A stretch of DNA of 64,000 nucleotides from Apoderus coryli (Eukaryota; Arthropoda; Insecta; Coleoptera; Attelabidae): NCBI GenBank assembly GCA_911728435.2, contig OU452200.1:23823715-23887714 (forward strand), read 5' to 3'. A program made the position numbers and the translations under genes. This document shows positions 44,101 to 59,100 of the stretch, one piece after another (position 1 is the first letter of the stretch; the number at the start of each line of letters is the position of its first letter). The notes under the pieces are model-generated. The model was given only the letters and a program-made list of their open reading frames with translations. It was not told the origin of the DNA and searched no databases.

Positions 44101-47100
44101 GTATAAAAAGAGAGGGTCAAAACTTCCAAAAAATCATCATATTGCTAAACTAAATGAAAATTTTTTAATGAAAAGATTATCTAATTTTCTGTATGCCAGT
44201 AGATCTTGCCCTAAAACATACCTGTTCGAGGACGAACATCTAAATAGGTATTTAGATAAAATTATCTATATCTTAATTTCGGGTATGTAATTTGGATATT
44301 ATCCGATATAAAGTTAGTGTACGTACAGGATATGTCCGAAATTCGATGGTTTTCCAAGGTATCTCTAAAACAGAATGAGATGTAAATGAAGAAGTCCGGA
44401 TTTCATGACCTATTGTGGATCAAACTTAAGATGCGCGATAAAATCAGTTTAGTTTTGGATACAGGGCGAATTTCAAAAATCATCGAAATTGGCTCTATCG
44501 AATAACTTCCTTATTTTAAAAAATATTCTAATGAAAATTTTTAATAGGTACTGCAAGAAGGAATACAGTGACGTACTTTAAAAAAAAATTCTTTCACACA
44601 ATGTACAGTCAGTTGTAGATAAAAAGTGTACATGGGCAAATAAATGCAATGTTTTTTACTTAGTGTAGTTGTACGTTTTCTTTAGCACCCGTTATACATG
44701 TAATAACACAACTCATTTTTTATTTGTGTCAATAATGTTTGCGGTAAAATTAGAATTATTTTAAATTATGCTTCCGCAATTGTCGGTCTTTACAAAACCA
44801 CAGATAATACTGAACTGGAAGATGGATGGTCAGTAAAGAGAGTCGTCGAGTATTTTAATATAAATAAATCAACTGTGTTCAAAATTAGTCAAAGATAGCA
44901 AGAATATCAGTCCGTTGAGCAAAAGCAAGACAAACAAGATGATCAAAAAATCCTAAATTATTTGCGAGAAAACTTTTAATTAATGGGATTTGGTTGCTAA
45001 CGATGAAGAATACTGTCAAAATTAGCGCATTCATGCCACAAAGATGGGAAATTGTTATTGGAAAATAATATTAGTTTTCAATTTCTGTTTCCTGGTTATA
45101 TTGTTCCAAAATAAAGTAAATTTCGTCCTTAACAAGTAGTTTTCTTTTGCTAATATCAAGTACAGTATACTTCTATACAAATTAACATACAAGTTAATAC
45201 ATAAAGGATTTTTAAAATATCGTAGGGCATGTATTGTTATGAAAAGTTATGCCTATGGACGGCTGCGGTCGGTATTAACCTCAGAAAAATAAACAAACAT
45301 AGAAGTGGCATAACAAGAAAATAATCACAAAAATGTTTGTAGCCTACATAACCTTTACTTTTTTACTAAGAAAATCTAACACTGTTGCAAATTGTTCGTT
45401 TTATTCATAGAATCAGAACTCGTATTTCACATCCCAGTGTAAATTTTTATTAGGTTTGGTCACAGTGTTCTTACATTGCAGAACTATACAATATTAATAA
45501 TATTTCTTTTTGTATTCGGCTTCCATTATATGTCCATAAAATATTTAACGTCAACAAATCAGTCAAATTCACAAAAATACAGTTCTACGGATATAAATGT
45601 GTGGCAACCCCGCGGAGGGGTTTGTTATTATTTACATTTCACGTTGACGTGTGGGGTGCGAGTAGTGCTGCCTACAGTTTTATAACCCGAATTAAGTGAA
45701 TTTTACGAGACTCTTCCACTTTACTGGATTTGTAGTGTGTAAATCTGGTTTTCCTTTAAATAATGGGGAGAGAAAAGTACTTAGTTTGCATGTCGAGTGA
45801 TTTTCTGACTGAGGTTACGTATCACAAGTAAGTACAATGGCGTAGATTTGGGGATTTTGCAGCGATAGCACTTAACATGAGTTGTTTAAATATACTATAT
45901 ACCTAGTTGCAAAATAGACAGTAATATAATAAACAACAATAATTGTAAATTCATAAAATGCTTTATATTTCATAATTTCTGAATTAATAGTAGCATATCA
46001 GCGTACATGTAACGTAACACTAGAAAACCATATTATTACGTACTTTTTATATGAAATAATGCGCCTACCGTCAGACCTGGAGCTTTTCATATACCTTACT
46101 TTCAGTATTCTCGGTGAGAATATTTTGCTGGAGGCCGGAGAGTGCCAGAGTTGTTAATGGATAATGTAACTTTCATACTGTTGTTTGGTATTGAAATTGC
46201 AGTGCTTTCGTGGTCTCAAATTGGCTCTTGTTCCGCTACATACAAAATATATACCTACCTATCCGGAAAAATTATGTCAAAATTGTTTTTAAATTTTTAT
46301 CCATTTGGCAAATTCATTATGCTTGAGCGAAGATAGAAAATATTATATTATTTCTCAATGGGAAACTGTATTACGCATCAGACAAATAAATAAAGATTAC
46401 GCTGTAAGTATACTTACAATTATTATTGGTATAGAGACAAACTGTTTGCTGGAACTGAAATGATCGTGTCTGAAAGGGTCGGAAACGTTACGTTACATGT
46501 ATGATGACATGCACAGACCTTTAAGTAAGTACCTTACGATAAAGAGAAGATATGGGATGTGGTGAAAGTGGGCACAATGATCCTATATATTCTATTCATA
46601 GCACTTCTTCATGTTGTATTTATAGTATACTACAATAATTCTTGTAGGTTTCCCAGGGATCAAGCCGTTAGAAGAGAGTGGTGTACTTCTCTTAAAATAT
46701 TTGGAAAACAAACAAGCATATGGCACACAGCCATTCCTGTTCGCCATGTTCAGTAAGTTAATATTTTTGTGCGATTAGAAATATTACAATTTATTTAAAT
46801 TATTTTTTAACAGATTATCCTCGGATTAGCGTCTACAGTTGAGGATGCAAAAAGTATGACCATTTTCAGCCAGTTCTTCAGAAACTCTGTCTGCGTCCGA
46901 AGTTGAGGAAGAAAAGTATGTGCAAAACTATTCTAATCACATACATATTGGTCACCGCAGCAATGATATAAAATTTGTGCTACTTTTTTTTTCAGCCTGA
47001 GCCAGTATAATGTGGATATCATGGACATATCAAAAAGTGACACGTTAACAGCAAGTTCCTCTGAAACCCTATCAATAATTGTATATTTTTAATACGTAAT

Positions 47101-50100
47101 CATTAAAGAATCTAATCAATTGAAATAATTTGAGAACCGTTGAAGTTTTATTTGAGAACCGTCCAAATAGTTTTTTTTTGTGTTGGTTTCATAATAATTT
47201 GTATCTTGTCTAAACTTAGTAGAAACAGATTCAGTTTCTCAGGTCTAGGAAAGATAAGCGATTCATACTACGCCACTGACTTTTGTTTACATGCACTCCT
47301 TCTGTCATTAAAAAGGTAAATATTGACCTTTATGTTATGAAGACAAACATTGAAATTAGATGACATTTCTATATTTGTTTATTTCTCTGAGGTATTAACA
47401 TTACAGAGGGATATCGAGTTGTGGTTTTTTATATAATTTTAAACTAAGATTTGAAAGACTTATAACAGATCGCGAACCTGGTCTAACTATACATATCAGT
47501 ATATTATTATTTGATAGTATGTTGTACACTCTACACTTATCGGTTTTATTTTTTCAAACACCTGGTAGACAGAATGCACTAACCCCTATTTATAATAATA
47601 TAACATTCTTATAAAGTTGATCTTTTAAAAATCCCCAAATGAAAAAAATCTAGAGCAACTATATTTTATAGAATCGGCATGCCACTTTACCGAAGTCCAT
47701 CTTGTTAAACCCACGACGAGTATCTGTCAGCTAATCGCACCTGCTCCCAAATTTCCGTTAAATGTGTCTCTAAAATATTTAGGTAAGTAGGTATATACCC
47801 AATAAGTGTCATTGCGTAACAAACTCCGACAAAAGTTAAAAATCTTGAGCTAGTCGTGCGGACTTCATCAGTCATATTATGGAAAATAAAAAGTTGGATT
47901 TTAATAAACGTCCAAACTGAATTATTCGATTCCTATCGTTTCCATAATTGAGGGGAAGTTCGGTAAAACAGAAAATCACAAATAAAGAAATAAAAAAAAA
48001 TCAATTTTCCTACCTGAATGCTACTGAAAAATTGTTCCTCACTATCTACTGCAGCATTTTCCGCCGGAGCATCAACTAGAATATCACCACCTTCTACATC
48101 AGCGCGCTTGACTTTTTCATTATTATTTATTTCTTTAATATCCTTAAATAAAACAATAATTTATATGTTAAGGGTAAACTACACCTCCAGACGTTATTTT
48201 TTTATACAACAGAATTTCTTAGAGTAGTTATTTACTACTAATATCTGCTCATCTTGTAGTTGGATGGGAACTTTGCCTTGTAATGCTGCATGTTGCAATT
48301 TTGCCACTTTATTAATTTCCTTTAAGGTTTTCGTAACCATACCACTATTCTCCTCATTTAGTTCTGAATGGGTTTCATATAAAACTAACTGGATCTGAAA
48401 ATAATTATTGTAAACTTGGTATCAATATTTAAAAGTACCTAAATTTATAAATCTTTCAATACCATTATATGGTTTAATAACAGTCACAATATTTGAATTT
48501 GTATGTCAAATCTACAGGATCTCAACGAAAAAAACCCTACAGAATGGAAATGGTGATTGTACACGGTAGTCAAAATTGGACACTTTTGTTAGGAAACACA
48601 TAATTATAGCCTAGTGAGAATGCGTCACACGTCCTGGCGTACGGCTAGACCCCTACAAATCATAACATGCATAGCAAATATTTTGTTTGAAACGATCACC
48701 GTATTCAATGGTTGTTATTTATTTATTTCTCTTTTCCATAATATTCTTTTTCCCGTGAAATTATTTCAGCTTAGTGAGAATGCGTCATACCTCCTGGTGT
48801 ATGCTCTACAAACCTTCACATATACATAGCCTGTTATTTTGTGTATGTTAACTTTTTTAGTTTTCTTCCTTGATAGTAATTTCCCTTTATTGATGACTTG
48901 ATGAACACGTGACACCGTTTCGTATAAATACTATGCTCCTTCAAAGCAAATGTTTTATATGTGTATTCAAACAGGGATAAATTTATATGCACAGGACAGT
49001 TGTCTGATTATGATCTGAGATATAATTTGAATCTCAAACTACCTGTCCATAGATACGGTTTAAAATATCAATGTTAAAAACTGGTTGTTGAAATATAGTG
49101 TTTATACACTGAATTAATATTTTACAAATAATTCTTAATATACTCCTATATTTTGTATTGTAAATTTACAATATTAGTCGTTTGTGAACTTTCATGTTAT
49201 GTATTTTGTGATCTGTATTTGACATAATTTATTATTGACGCATTTTTTGTATTGCTGCTGTACCTCACGAATAATGATTATTATTATTTTTTCTTAAAAA
49301 CCAAGGCAATGCGTCTCTTTCTTTTTTCGATGATGCAAACTTTTCAATTACCCGTTCGTTAAAGCCAAGTCAAGTTCTTGTATATTTATTTTTCCTAATA
49401 ATGTTGTTGATTTGTAGGATGCAGTTTTGTCTTTTCAGCGAGATGCACTAAATTTTACTTAAAAGTGTTTTTAAAATTTAAGTATCTTATTATAATGTTT
49501 TGTTATATTTAAGAATTTATTCAAAATTACCTTACCTATTACAAATTAAAAACATTCAGTAAAGCGTGTTGTTTTTACTTTTTATAACACATTTTTGTTA
49601 AATACGGATTGAGAGATGACACTGCAGTAGGAAGTATTTTCGAATCAAAGTTCATATTAAATTTATTTCATATTTGTGTGTGTGTGGGTGTGTGTGTGTA
49701 GAATATCCACTTTCATTCTTTAAGGTTTGTTCGTGGATACACAGGTTATTTAATAAAAATGATGGGAAGGTATGTAAATATGAACGTATTTTCAGTGTGT
49801 CCCGCTCTGGTAGAGGGGGAAATTGGACCATGAAAACTATAGATATTTTCAATATCTGAAACTTTGTTAATCTTCTAATTAATATGATATTTTTCAATTG
49901 TGAAACATTCGATTACCTAAGTATTAATACACACCAACCTGAGGTCTTGACATCGCAAACCTCAACGTTTTCTTTTGTTCACTCAATATGTTGGACACTC
50001 GCTGTTTACCTTCTTTTGATTCCTCAGATTCTGTTAAAACCTCCAACATTGTTAAATCACCGCCTCTACTACAAACCTGGAAAAATATATTTATAATTTT

Positions 50101-53100
50101 AACCTACATAACACAACATTATGACATATACAAAGCTGAGACGCGATTCAAAAAAGTTATTTGGACTATACCAGAGAAACCCGCATAGTTAAAAAAAATC
50201 GAATGCAAGACGCTGCGCTTTATCCTTCATATTCAATTGCCATTGTTCTATTTATTGGTGAAAGAAAAGAATATTACACAAACCGTAAATTAAGAGTCTA
50301 CTCTACCCGTAAATATATTATACTTAAGCTATGTTAAGCAACTGCGAAAGCAACTCTCGAATCTGGCAGTTACTTGTTGTGGAATATGTATTATGGCACA
50401 TTGTGAACAGTTATCCTAGACAGGCGCATGAGAATGATAGACCTTACACAATAACATGAAAGAAAAATACTCGAATCAAGAGTTGTTCAAGGAAATGTGT
50501 TGATATTAATCTCTCACATGCGTTTCATGCTCTCTAAAGTTTCTTTACGTTGAAATCAGGTAATACCCACACACATTGTCTTAGAGAAAATAATTCTTAG
50601 GCTTTCACACTAATATAAATCTTTGATCTCCAACGCAACATCAAAACAATACATAGAAAATAGAAGTGATTCCAAAACACTAGCCTGAGACGCTCACGGT
50701 CAACGACAACCTGGACTAAAAATTGCGTTGTACTTAATTCAGCAAAACGTGGTCGAAACCCAAACATTTAAGCTTGGTCAGAATTAAGTAGATCAAAATT
50801 CACTATATCGAAGACTTTGCTCTCATCAAGAAAAATAAATGCTACACACTAAGATCTATCTATATCCCCAGAGTCAGATCATCTTCAACTTCAGAGCAGT
50901 TGCATCGCTGTGTCTCTTACGGAAACCGCATAGAAATGATGAATGTATATTCAAATACTTACTGTTGAATCTGAATATTTTGGAAATTGCGGCTAATATA
51001 CTTGTTACTCTAAGATCATTATACGAGGTATAAGAGTCAGCCTTAGGATTTGGATATATATTTGCAGATTCCCGATTTGTGGAAATACTCCAGATTGTAT
51101 AGTCATTAAATAGTATTGTTAATACTTAGTGAACTAAATCAATATAAAAAACTGTAGTAATTACCAGATCAATCGGATCGGTGACCGCCGAATAACTATT
51201 AGGTGGAGTTGCGAAAACCGCTACTATTTCTTCCATATAATTTGCATCCGCTGGTAATTCAATCAGGCAATCGGCAAACAAACGAATATTGTTCATGCCT
51301 AATTCTTTAAAGTAGCTCTCGTATTCAACTTTTCTGAAATTAGGTAACCTGGTTTTCAACAAAGTTCTAATATTATTGATGCATTTGGATGAAAGCAGTA
51401 TTTTAATTTTTTACCTTTGTATTTGTAAAAGTATTTTGATTATTACTCGACATCCTAATAACCACTGTGTGGCGAAACAAATATGTTATACAGGGTGTCC
51501 CACCGGGAACCAAATCGATCTGTCTACATATATAGAACACTATACATTTTGAAAATTTGGAAGTGTAACTATGTTAGGGGGTTAAATAGTTATGTTATTG
51601 ACACTTCCGTTTCTACCGGAAGTAGGTGTCAACTCACTTATTTCAAATGTAACATACAGGGTGATTCATCCTGAGTGGCCTATTCAAAGTTCTCAGGAAC
51701 TACAAAAGATATGTTGCTGAAACTTCGGGGGTTCGGTAACATCGGAAAGGTTCTATATTGATGTACTATTTCCGGGTTTATATTACTTATAAAAGGGGTC
51801 AAAATAAAAAAAATCCTAATCTTATTCGAAATATCGAATAATTTAAATAAAAAAGAGCTGATGTCTACCTACAATAAAAATAAAAAAAAATATTCGGAAA
51901 TATAGCTTGTCACCAACAGTCTTACGAGAAACATAAATGACAAAAAGGTCACAGACATATTATTTTTACACATAAATATGGAGAGCTATGCGTGCCTGTA
52001 GATAGTTTATTTTATATGATAAACGAAATATTATAAAAAAGCATGGATGTGCTCTTTACATAGGTAACTAAAAGTGGGGGTGGTTTTTAAGGGACGATTT
52101 TCTCGGGGGTGGGTTTTGAAAACATTTTTGAAGAGGTTCTGCTTAATTAGTAAACATATTTTTTAATTACATTTGTACTTCTGTGAGATACCCGGTTTAC
52201 GTTAAGTTCTTACCTCGTTCCAGCACTAAATGCCAACAGTTTTTTAATTTTATCATTATGTGATAATAAAGTCGCTAAGTAAGCAGTGGTACGTGGTGAA
52301 TTAACATGCGTCTGGATTACACTGCCTGCTAATTCCAAATCCATAACAACCTTGTCAAATGTCGCAGCTCCCATACAAAACGACCTATCCTTAAAAAACA
52401 TTTATGAGTTGAATATGTAATGGTTATTATGGTTTCTACAATGTATTTCAGATTACTCGTAAATTTTCTAGGTCCATGCCATTTCAAAAGTGTAAATTAA
52501 ATGCTGCAGTAAAGTACGTATGGTCAAACCCAAAGAAGCGAATTTTTGACACCTCTTTATCATGACTGGCCTTTAGTCAGTTTCAGACCATTTTGGTTCA
52601 TTATTTATACTACTTCAGATACAAAAAAACACATCGACGACGCCCTCGAAGATCAAGATGTTCCTCGAGAATCTCATCATATATGCCGGATGGACAGTCC
52701 ATAACTATTTATTAATACTTACTTGTACTATTAACATGTAATTTTTCACAAAATTACTTCTGGCCAGTCGCGTTCGCATTGAAGAATGAAATGCCAGCAT
52801 TTGCGGACAATGCCTGTCCCATTTAAAGGCACCCTCATCCAATCTCTCAACGTCATCGATCATTCTTAGTCCAAAAGATTTTTCTATTTCTCTTATCAAC
52901 CAATTTGCATCTCTTTAATAAAAAACAAACCATATTTTTACTTAATGTATGAAATGATTCCTTAGTTAGAAATTAGGTGTTTTCTTAACTTAATTAAATT
53001 GCTCTTTGGGTGATTATTTTTAGAAAAATCAGGTTGCACAAATACTCGGTCTCTATTGTTTTTGGTGATCATTTTTGTGTTTGTTGTATTTACAGGGTTC

Positions 53101-56100
53101 AACAGATACAAAGAAAATCAAAATATATTTCCGAATCCGAAGATTTACAAATTATGCATAAAATCTATATTGTAAATCCTAATGATTCAATGTATTTTTT
53201 TATGTGAGGTGAGGGAGAGCAGGTGCACATCTTTTACTATTTTTTTTCCACTTTCCTTTGTTTTACAAGGTTTCTTTATGGTTTGGTGGCCACTGGCGTA
53301 TCTGAAATATTCTTTAGGCAATTAAAGGTAAAAAAAACCGGTTTTTCATTTTTCTTGTGTTTGTTAAATATGGGTACGTAACACATCCATTTGTTTTTGA
53401 ATATAATAAAAAAATTATCTGATTGCCATAATATATTACTTTCAAAGTTATACTTTTAAAAATGCAAAATAAAGAGTTGCAGAGGAAGCTTTAAAAAAAT
53501 AGAATACCGGAACGGCAAATAATAATTAATGAAATTGAGCGGACACGCATGGAGTTTAAGTTTAGGTTTATAGGGATTTTTTTTTTAAGTTCCATCCGGT
53601 TGAGAGTAATTATCCTCCCGTATAATTTGGCTCACAGGAAAGTGTTTACAAAAAACCAAAGTCTTTGACGGGTTAAAATTAGATCTAGCCATAGCCTGTA
53701 ACTATTTCTGTTTTAAATTGGGAAATAGAAAAACTGTTATTAGTTTGCCAGTTTGCTCTTGTATTAATGCGTTATTATAAAATTGGATTTACTCCAGGTA
53801 TACATCACGTTGAAGGCATATTAAAATTGACTAAGAACCAAGAATCAGAAATACAAAAATCAGGTATTTACCTAAAAATTCAACTGAATTTATTACTTAA
53901 TAATAATAATTCTTAAATATACATACAAACCCTCGTAGAAAAGACCAATCCACCGCTTAGTTAGGTAAGTATACGACAAACACTATGCTGTAGCTTATAC
54001 TACGTTATTTGATTAACAATCAGCTTATCTGGTGTTGTAACTTACAGAAATTTAGACGATATACGAGTATTTATACACATTTATCACTACTAGTTTTATA
54101 AAAAGAAGGCTGTTCGCGACCCAAAAATAGAACCAATTAGTATCCCTATAGGAATCCCTCAATTTTAACCACCGTCAAAGTGTCCAACAAATTACTTTAT
54201 TTTATTAACTAACATTTTAATCCGTATTGTAACTTACACAAAATTTAGACGATATATTTATATGCACTTAACTAATTGTTATTGTTATGATTGTTATCGT
54301 ATTTTTTATGTCATGTATTTGTCAGAACTTATTTAAATAAGTATTATTATTGAAAATGAGTGATTTTGAATGTGAATCTCTTGATGAAGCATGTGATGTT
54401 GGAATAGCCGCTATAATTCCAGAGAACGGTATGAATATCTTATAAATGTTCATACCTAATGCCGTGTAATATACAATTTTAAAAATCAAAATAATGACGT
54501 CAGCATAAATAGGCAATGACATACCGTCGTGAGTTTACTTACCGTTCTCTGAACGGTAAGTGAGTTACTTACCGTCGTGTTTGGATTGTCAGCCAGTAAA
54601 TGTCACTAGCTGTCATAAAGACAGACATGGTAAACAATCAAAAAAGGTCGGTCGTACAAAAAATCACATTTTTTTCTTATAAAGAAGTCTTTAGTTATCA
54701 TTTAGCAGGCGTTTTCTCATTAAATAAGGTCTCCTTTTTCCGATACGTACGACATTTTCTGATTTATTCATACAGGGTGGTCAAAAAATTATACTGAAAA
54801 CGATGTTATAAAAACAGTCGAAAGTCAGTTTTCTCAAATGTGACAGGTATATTTTTATAATTTTATCTCACGTATCATTAAAAATTAAATAAACTTTCTA
54901 ATAGGTTACTGATTTCGAAAATGCATAGTTTTCGAAATATCGACAATATAAATTTTTGAGCATTTTGACTATTTTCGTATATTACTTTGACTAGCTGCAG
55001 GCCCAAAAGTTAATTGTTGGTAATCAGTCGTAATTAATCAGTCATTTTGAAAGGTAAATTGCTGAAAAACCTTATTATTTTATGGTACACTAAATTAATT
55101 AGTCAAAGTAATATACGAGAATAGTGAAAATGCTCCAAAATGTTAGATTGCCGATATTTCAAAAACTATGCATTTTCGAAATCAGTACCCTGTTAGAAAG
55201 TTTCTTTAATTTTTAATGATAAGTAAGATAAAGTTATAAAAATATACCTGTTCCATTTGAAAAAACTGACTTTCGACTGTTTTTATAATATCGTTTTCAG
55301 TATAATTTTTTGGCCACCCTGTATGAATAAATTAGAAAATGTCGTACGTATCGGAAAAAGGAGACCTTATTTAATAAGAAAACGCCTGCAAAATGATTAC
55401 TAAAGACTTCTTTATAAGAACAAAATTGAGATTATTATTGATCCCTAAAATGTCAGTTTTGACATAAATCTTGATATACGTCAAAAACGGCTCGATTTAG
55501 GTATATTATATGATACATGAAACATCTCTAGAATCTTATATGGAATCCAAAAATTTCATAATATATAGTGTGTTCCATTTAAAATAACAAAGTCATTATC
55601 AACTTCCGGTTGGTATTATGATATTTGAATAGACCATATTCGGTAATACATATATCAAAATTTTCCAAATTCAATTCAAAGTAGTATCAAAATATTTTAA
55701 TAGGCCGTCACCATAGGACACCCTGTATGTAAAAATGGAAGAAAATAAGTATGCATTTATTGTAAGACAAACTTAAATTATTGTCGAAAGCGAATTAAAT
55801 TTATTATTATTTCAATATTTGTATAAAAATTTAAGGTAATTAATAGAGCTAAATTTTCACATATTGAATTAGAAAAGCCGGAAATATCGATGTTGGATTT
55901 ACAATAACTGTATAGTATCCTGTTCCTCCCAAGTTCGCAAGTTTGTATGTTTAACCGATTGCGTTTGTGCGCACTGATTTTTCTTTAGAACTTCAAAAAA
56001 TGTTAATTACTAATAAATGATTGATGAGTATGATGGAATGATAAATATAAATTGAATTACTGCACTCTCATAGAGTTCACCCAGCAAGTTACGGGCGTTC

Positions 56101-59100
56101 TTTTAGCTTTTTCATTGACATTATCTCCCTTGAGATGAGCTGGTAATAGTTCATTGAGTGACAGAGCATTGTGTTTAATCCTGTAACAATATACATATGT
56201 TATGATAAAAAAAATTGTGTAAAATTCTAATTTCTAAAAACCTAAAAATACATCGACAAGAGATATTTTCATTAATTTCATAAACGGTTGCTTAATCCCG
56301 GTTCAACAAAACTTTAAATACTTTATACTCGGAATATTCAAGATTCGGGCATATTTTAAAAAACATAACGGTAGAAACCTATGAAAAAGTTATGAACCAA
56401 GGTCGATCACACTGTTTAAATACAGTCCAACCCTCTATATAGTGAAAGACCAAAATTTCGACCGAAATTGCACTATAGAGAGCTTTTCACTATATAAAGA
56501 AAAATCAACAAGCAAAAAAAAAATCCCAAAATTTAATTATAAAAGATTTTATTAAACATTTGAAAGTTTAAATACATAGCATGTACATAATCTACGTACA
56601 CATTACATAAGAATATAGTAATTTGTGTAGTATTGAGAAATTGCTAAATAACATACATACATTATTATGTACTAGGAAAAATAATCAGTTATTTTCTTTT
56701 GCACATTACTTTTGAAAAACAATTGTTGCTCAACAAATTTCTCGCATTTATTCAAATGCATAAAGATTTGATTACGTACCCTTTCCTGGCCCCTGAGAGT
56801 AGTTCGCACAATGTCAAATGCATTTCTTATTTCATTTTCACTAAATTTAGCAGGACACTTCTTCATGATCGCCTATACTTTTTATATCGTCAATTATGTC
56901 TTGGTCAGTGGGGAGATCTGTCCGGCCAACATCATTGTCGATGTCTAAGAATAAATCTTCAAGTGAAAAATTTGCATCAAGGGTAGCATTTTTTTGTTGA
57001 ATACCCCATTGTTTTTTTAAGGTAGCAAGATCGATTTCGTCTTCTTCCTTCCAATGATGATTTTTCTGAGGGAAACCTGCTTTAGAAAAGAAGTTTTTGA
57101 TCGTTTTCTGAGAAACATTTTCACTCCATACTTTAACGACTTCGGTTATACAGTCTGTAACGAAGTTACTTTCTTTTTTTAATCCCGACCAGCCAACAGC
57201 CGTACAGCAATCAACCGTCCAACAGCAAGGGTAGCGTACGAACGGATGAAATTAAACACCTGGACTAAGCCTTAGGCCCTCTTTTCGTCGAATTAAAAAC
57301 TCGACCCTGGAATTACTATCTCCACTAGAGTTACCTGGTGTCCGTGGAGCATACCACGTTAATAAACTGGCGCCCGAGGAATAAGGCGCCGAAAAACTCG
57401 AACACGCCAACTAGTAACGACCGCCACTTGCAACAATCGTTACAAGTCTTTAAGGGTAATCAATTTTTGGACTGGAAGGTTGTTATCAATCGCATTAACA
57501 ATTTTGTGAACAATTCTGTTTCAGTAAGATGTTTTATGTTTTTTATAATACCCTGGTCCATAGGTTGCAATTTGGGGGTCATGTTTGGTGGAAAAAAGGT
57601 CAAATCAATATTCGTTAATTTTTGACTTACACTAACTGGATGTGGAGGATAATAGTCTATAAACATCACAATCTTTTGCTTTTGGCTTTTCATTTTCGTG
57701 TCCAGTTCTTTAATCCATCTTTCGAAAATCTCAGAAGTCATCCATGCCTTTTTATAATTGGCGTAATTTAACTCCGTTTAAATAACCCTTCACTAGCTTA
57801 AAAATTAACGCAGTTAAATTCTTTAGCAAATTGTAGAGCCTTTTGCTTTATTAAATTTCCCGATATTGCATTGGTACGTATTGATGCGTACGTGTCACTT
57901 GAAACCATCGTAAAACTGTTTCATTTACATCCTCGTAAGAACACACCCGTACCCGTTTTCGACTGCTTGGAACATTAGTTTTCTTTATTATAGTTTCGCG
58001 AGTTTTTACTATCAGAGACTCACAAACACCGAATTTTGCAGCAACATCAATTTTTTGCAGCCTTTATGAACTTTCTCCAAAACTTTAATTTTCTCAGCTA
58101 AAGTGGAACACACACGCTTGGACATCTTACTTGATTCTTAAATAAAAACCAACTGAACCTAAATTTGCGATTTACTAGGCCTCGTCTATAAAATGGAATT
58201 CCTTAGGTGTCTCACAGAAATCTACCTGCTTTATTGTCTACCATTAGGCGTTATGAACGCGTTAAGAACATTTTCAAAAGAATGCGATATAAAAATGTAA
58301 ATGGGAAACCCGAAATGGCCAAGATCTCAATAAATGCATACACATTTATACATAAAAGTCCAGTAAAAATTTTTAAAGATTTTAAAGATTCACTATATGC
58401 AGGGCTTTTTACATTAAATTTCATTAACATATTCTAGGTCTTAAAAAAATTGCACTGTAAAGAATTTTTTCACTATATAGAATTTCACTATAAACAGTGT
58501 CGACCGTTCTTATATTAAAAATTATTTCTCTTTGGGAAATAGATATGTACTTTTGCAGGGTATCTCCGTTATTTTTATAGATAGAAAGTTTCGGTTTTCG
58601 CCACTTGTGCTACTTTTTCGTATAACTAAAGATTCTGTTAACAAAATTTTCATAGCCCTTTTAATTGTTAACATACAGGGCTAAATTGAAAAGTTGCATT
58701 ATCAGGCACCTGTCAGATAACTTTCGAAAATGGGAAAATGTTTCATATATAACTTTTCCCCGTAGAAGACAATTCCGCCTTCGAAATTAGTATACAGTGT
58801 TGTCAGGTCAAAAATTTATCGGACCCAACTTAATTTTTAGACTATAAAATTTGTCTTCTTTTACCTTTTCAAAAATATAATCTTTAACTTTTTCACAGAA
58901 ACACGCAAATAAATGAGAATTTTCTAAAATTAAATGTTCTCTTTGTTGTATGTTATAGGACGGGGGTGAACAAATGATCCATGCTCCACTAAATTTGCTT
59001 TTAAATGAGAAAATATCTCAAAAAACGGTTGCCTTCTTTCTCGATATCTAACAAGCACAAACTTATAATTATAATAGAGACTCTCATAGCCATAATACTA

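Larger units (their letters stand above)
56420..58505 (-). mobile_element. Tigger/pogo-type DNA transposon, disrupted
   Basis: The left end ACAGTCCAACCCTCTATATAG and a right end reading inward ACACTGTTTATAGTGAAA recall Tigger termini. The transposase is on -, in several frames, with N-terminal (MSKRVCSTLAEKIKVLEKVH), DDE and C-terminal parts. A GC-rich foreign segment splits it at about 57182-57442. It lies in an intron of the NSUN7-like gene, same strand. Confidence 0.75.

Noticed and set aside
47870..47900. CTGATGA on the - strand (47877)
   Set aside because: No GAAA follows a closable stem II, so it is not a hammerhead.
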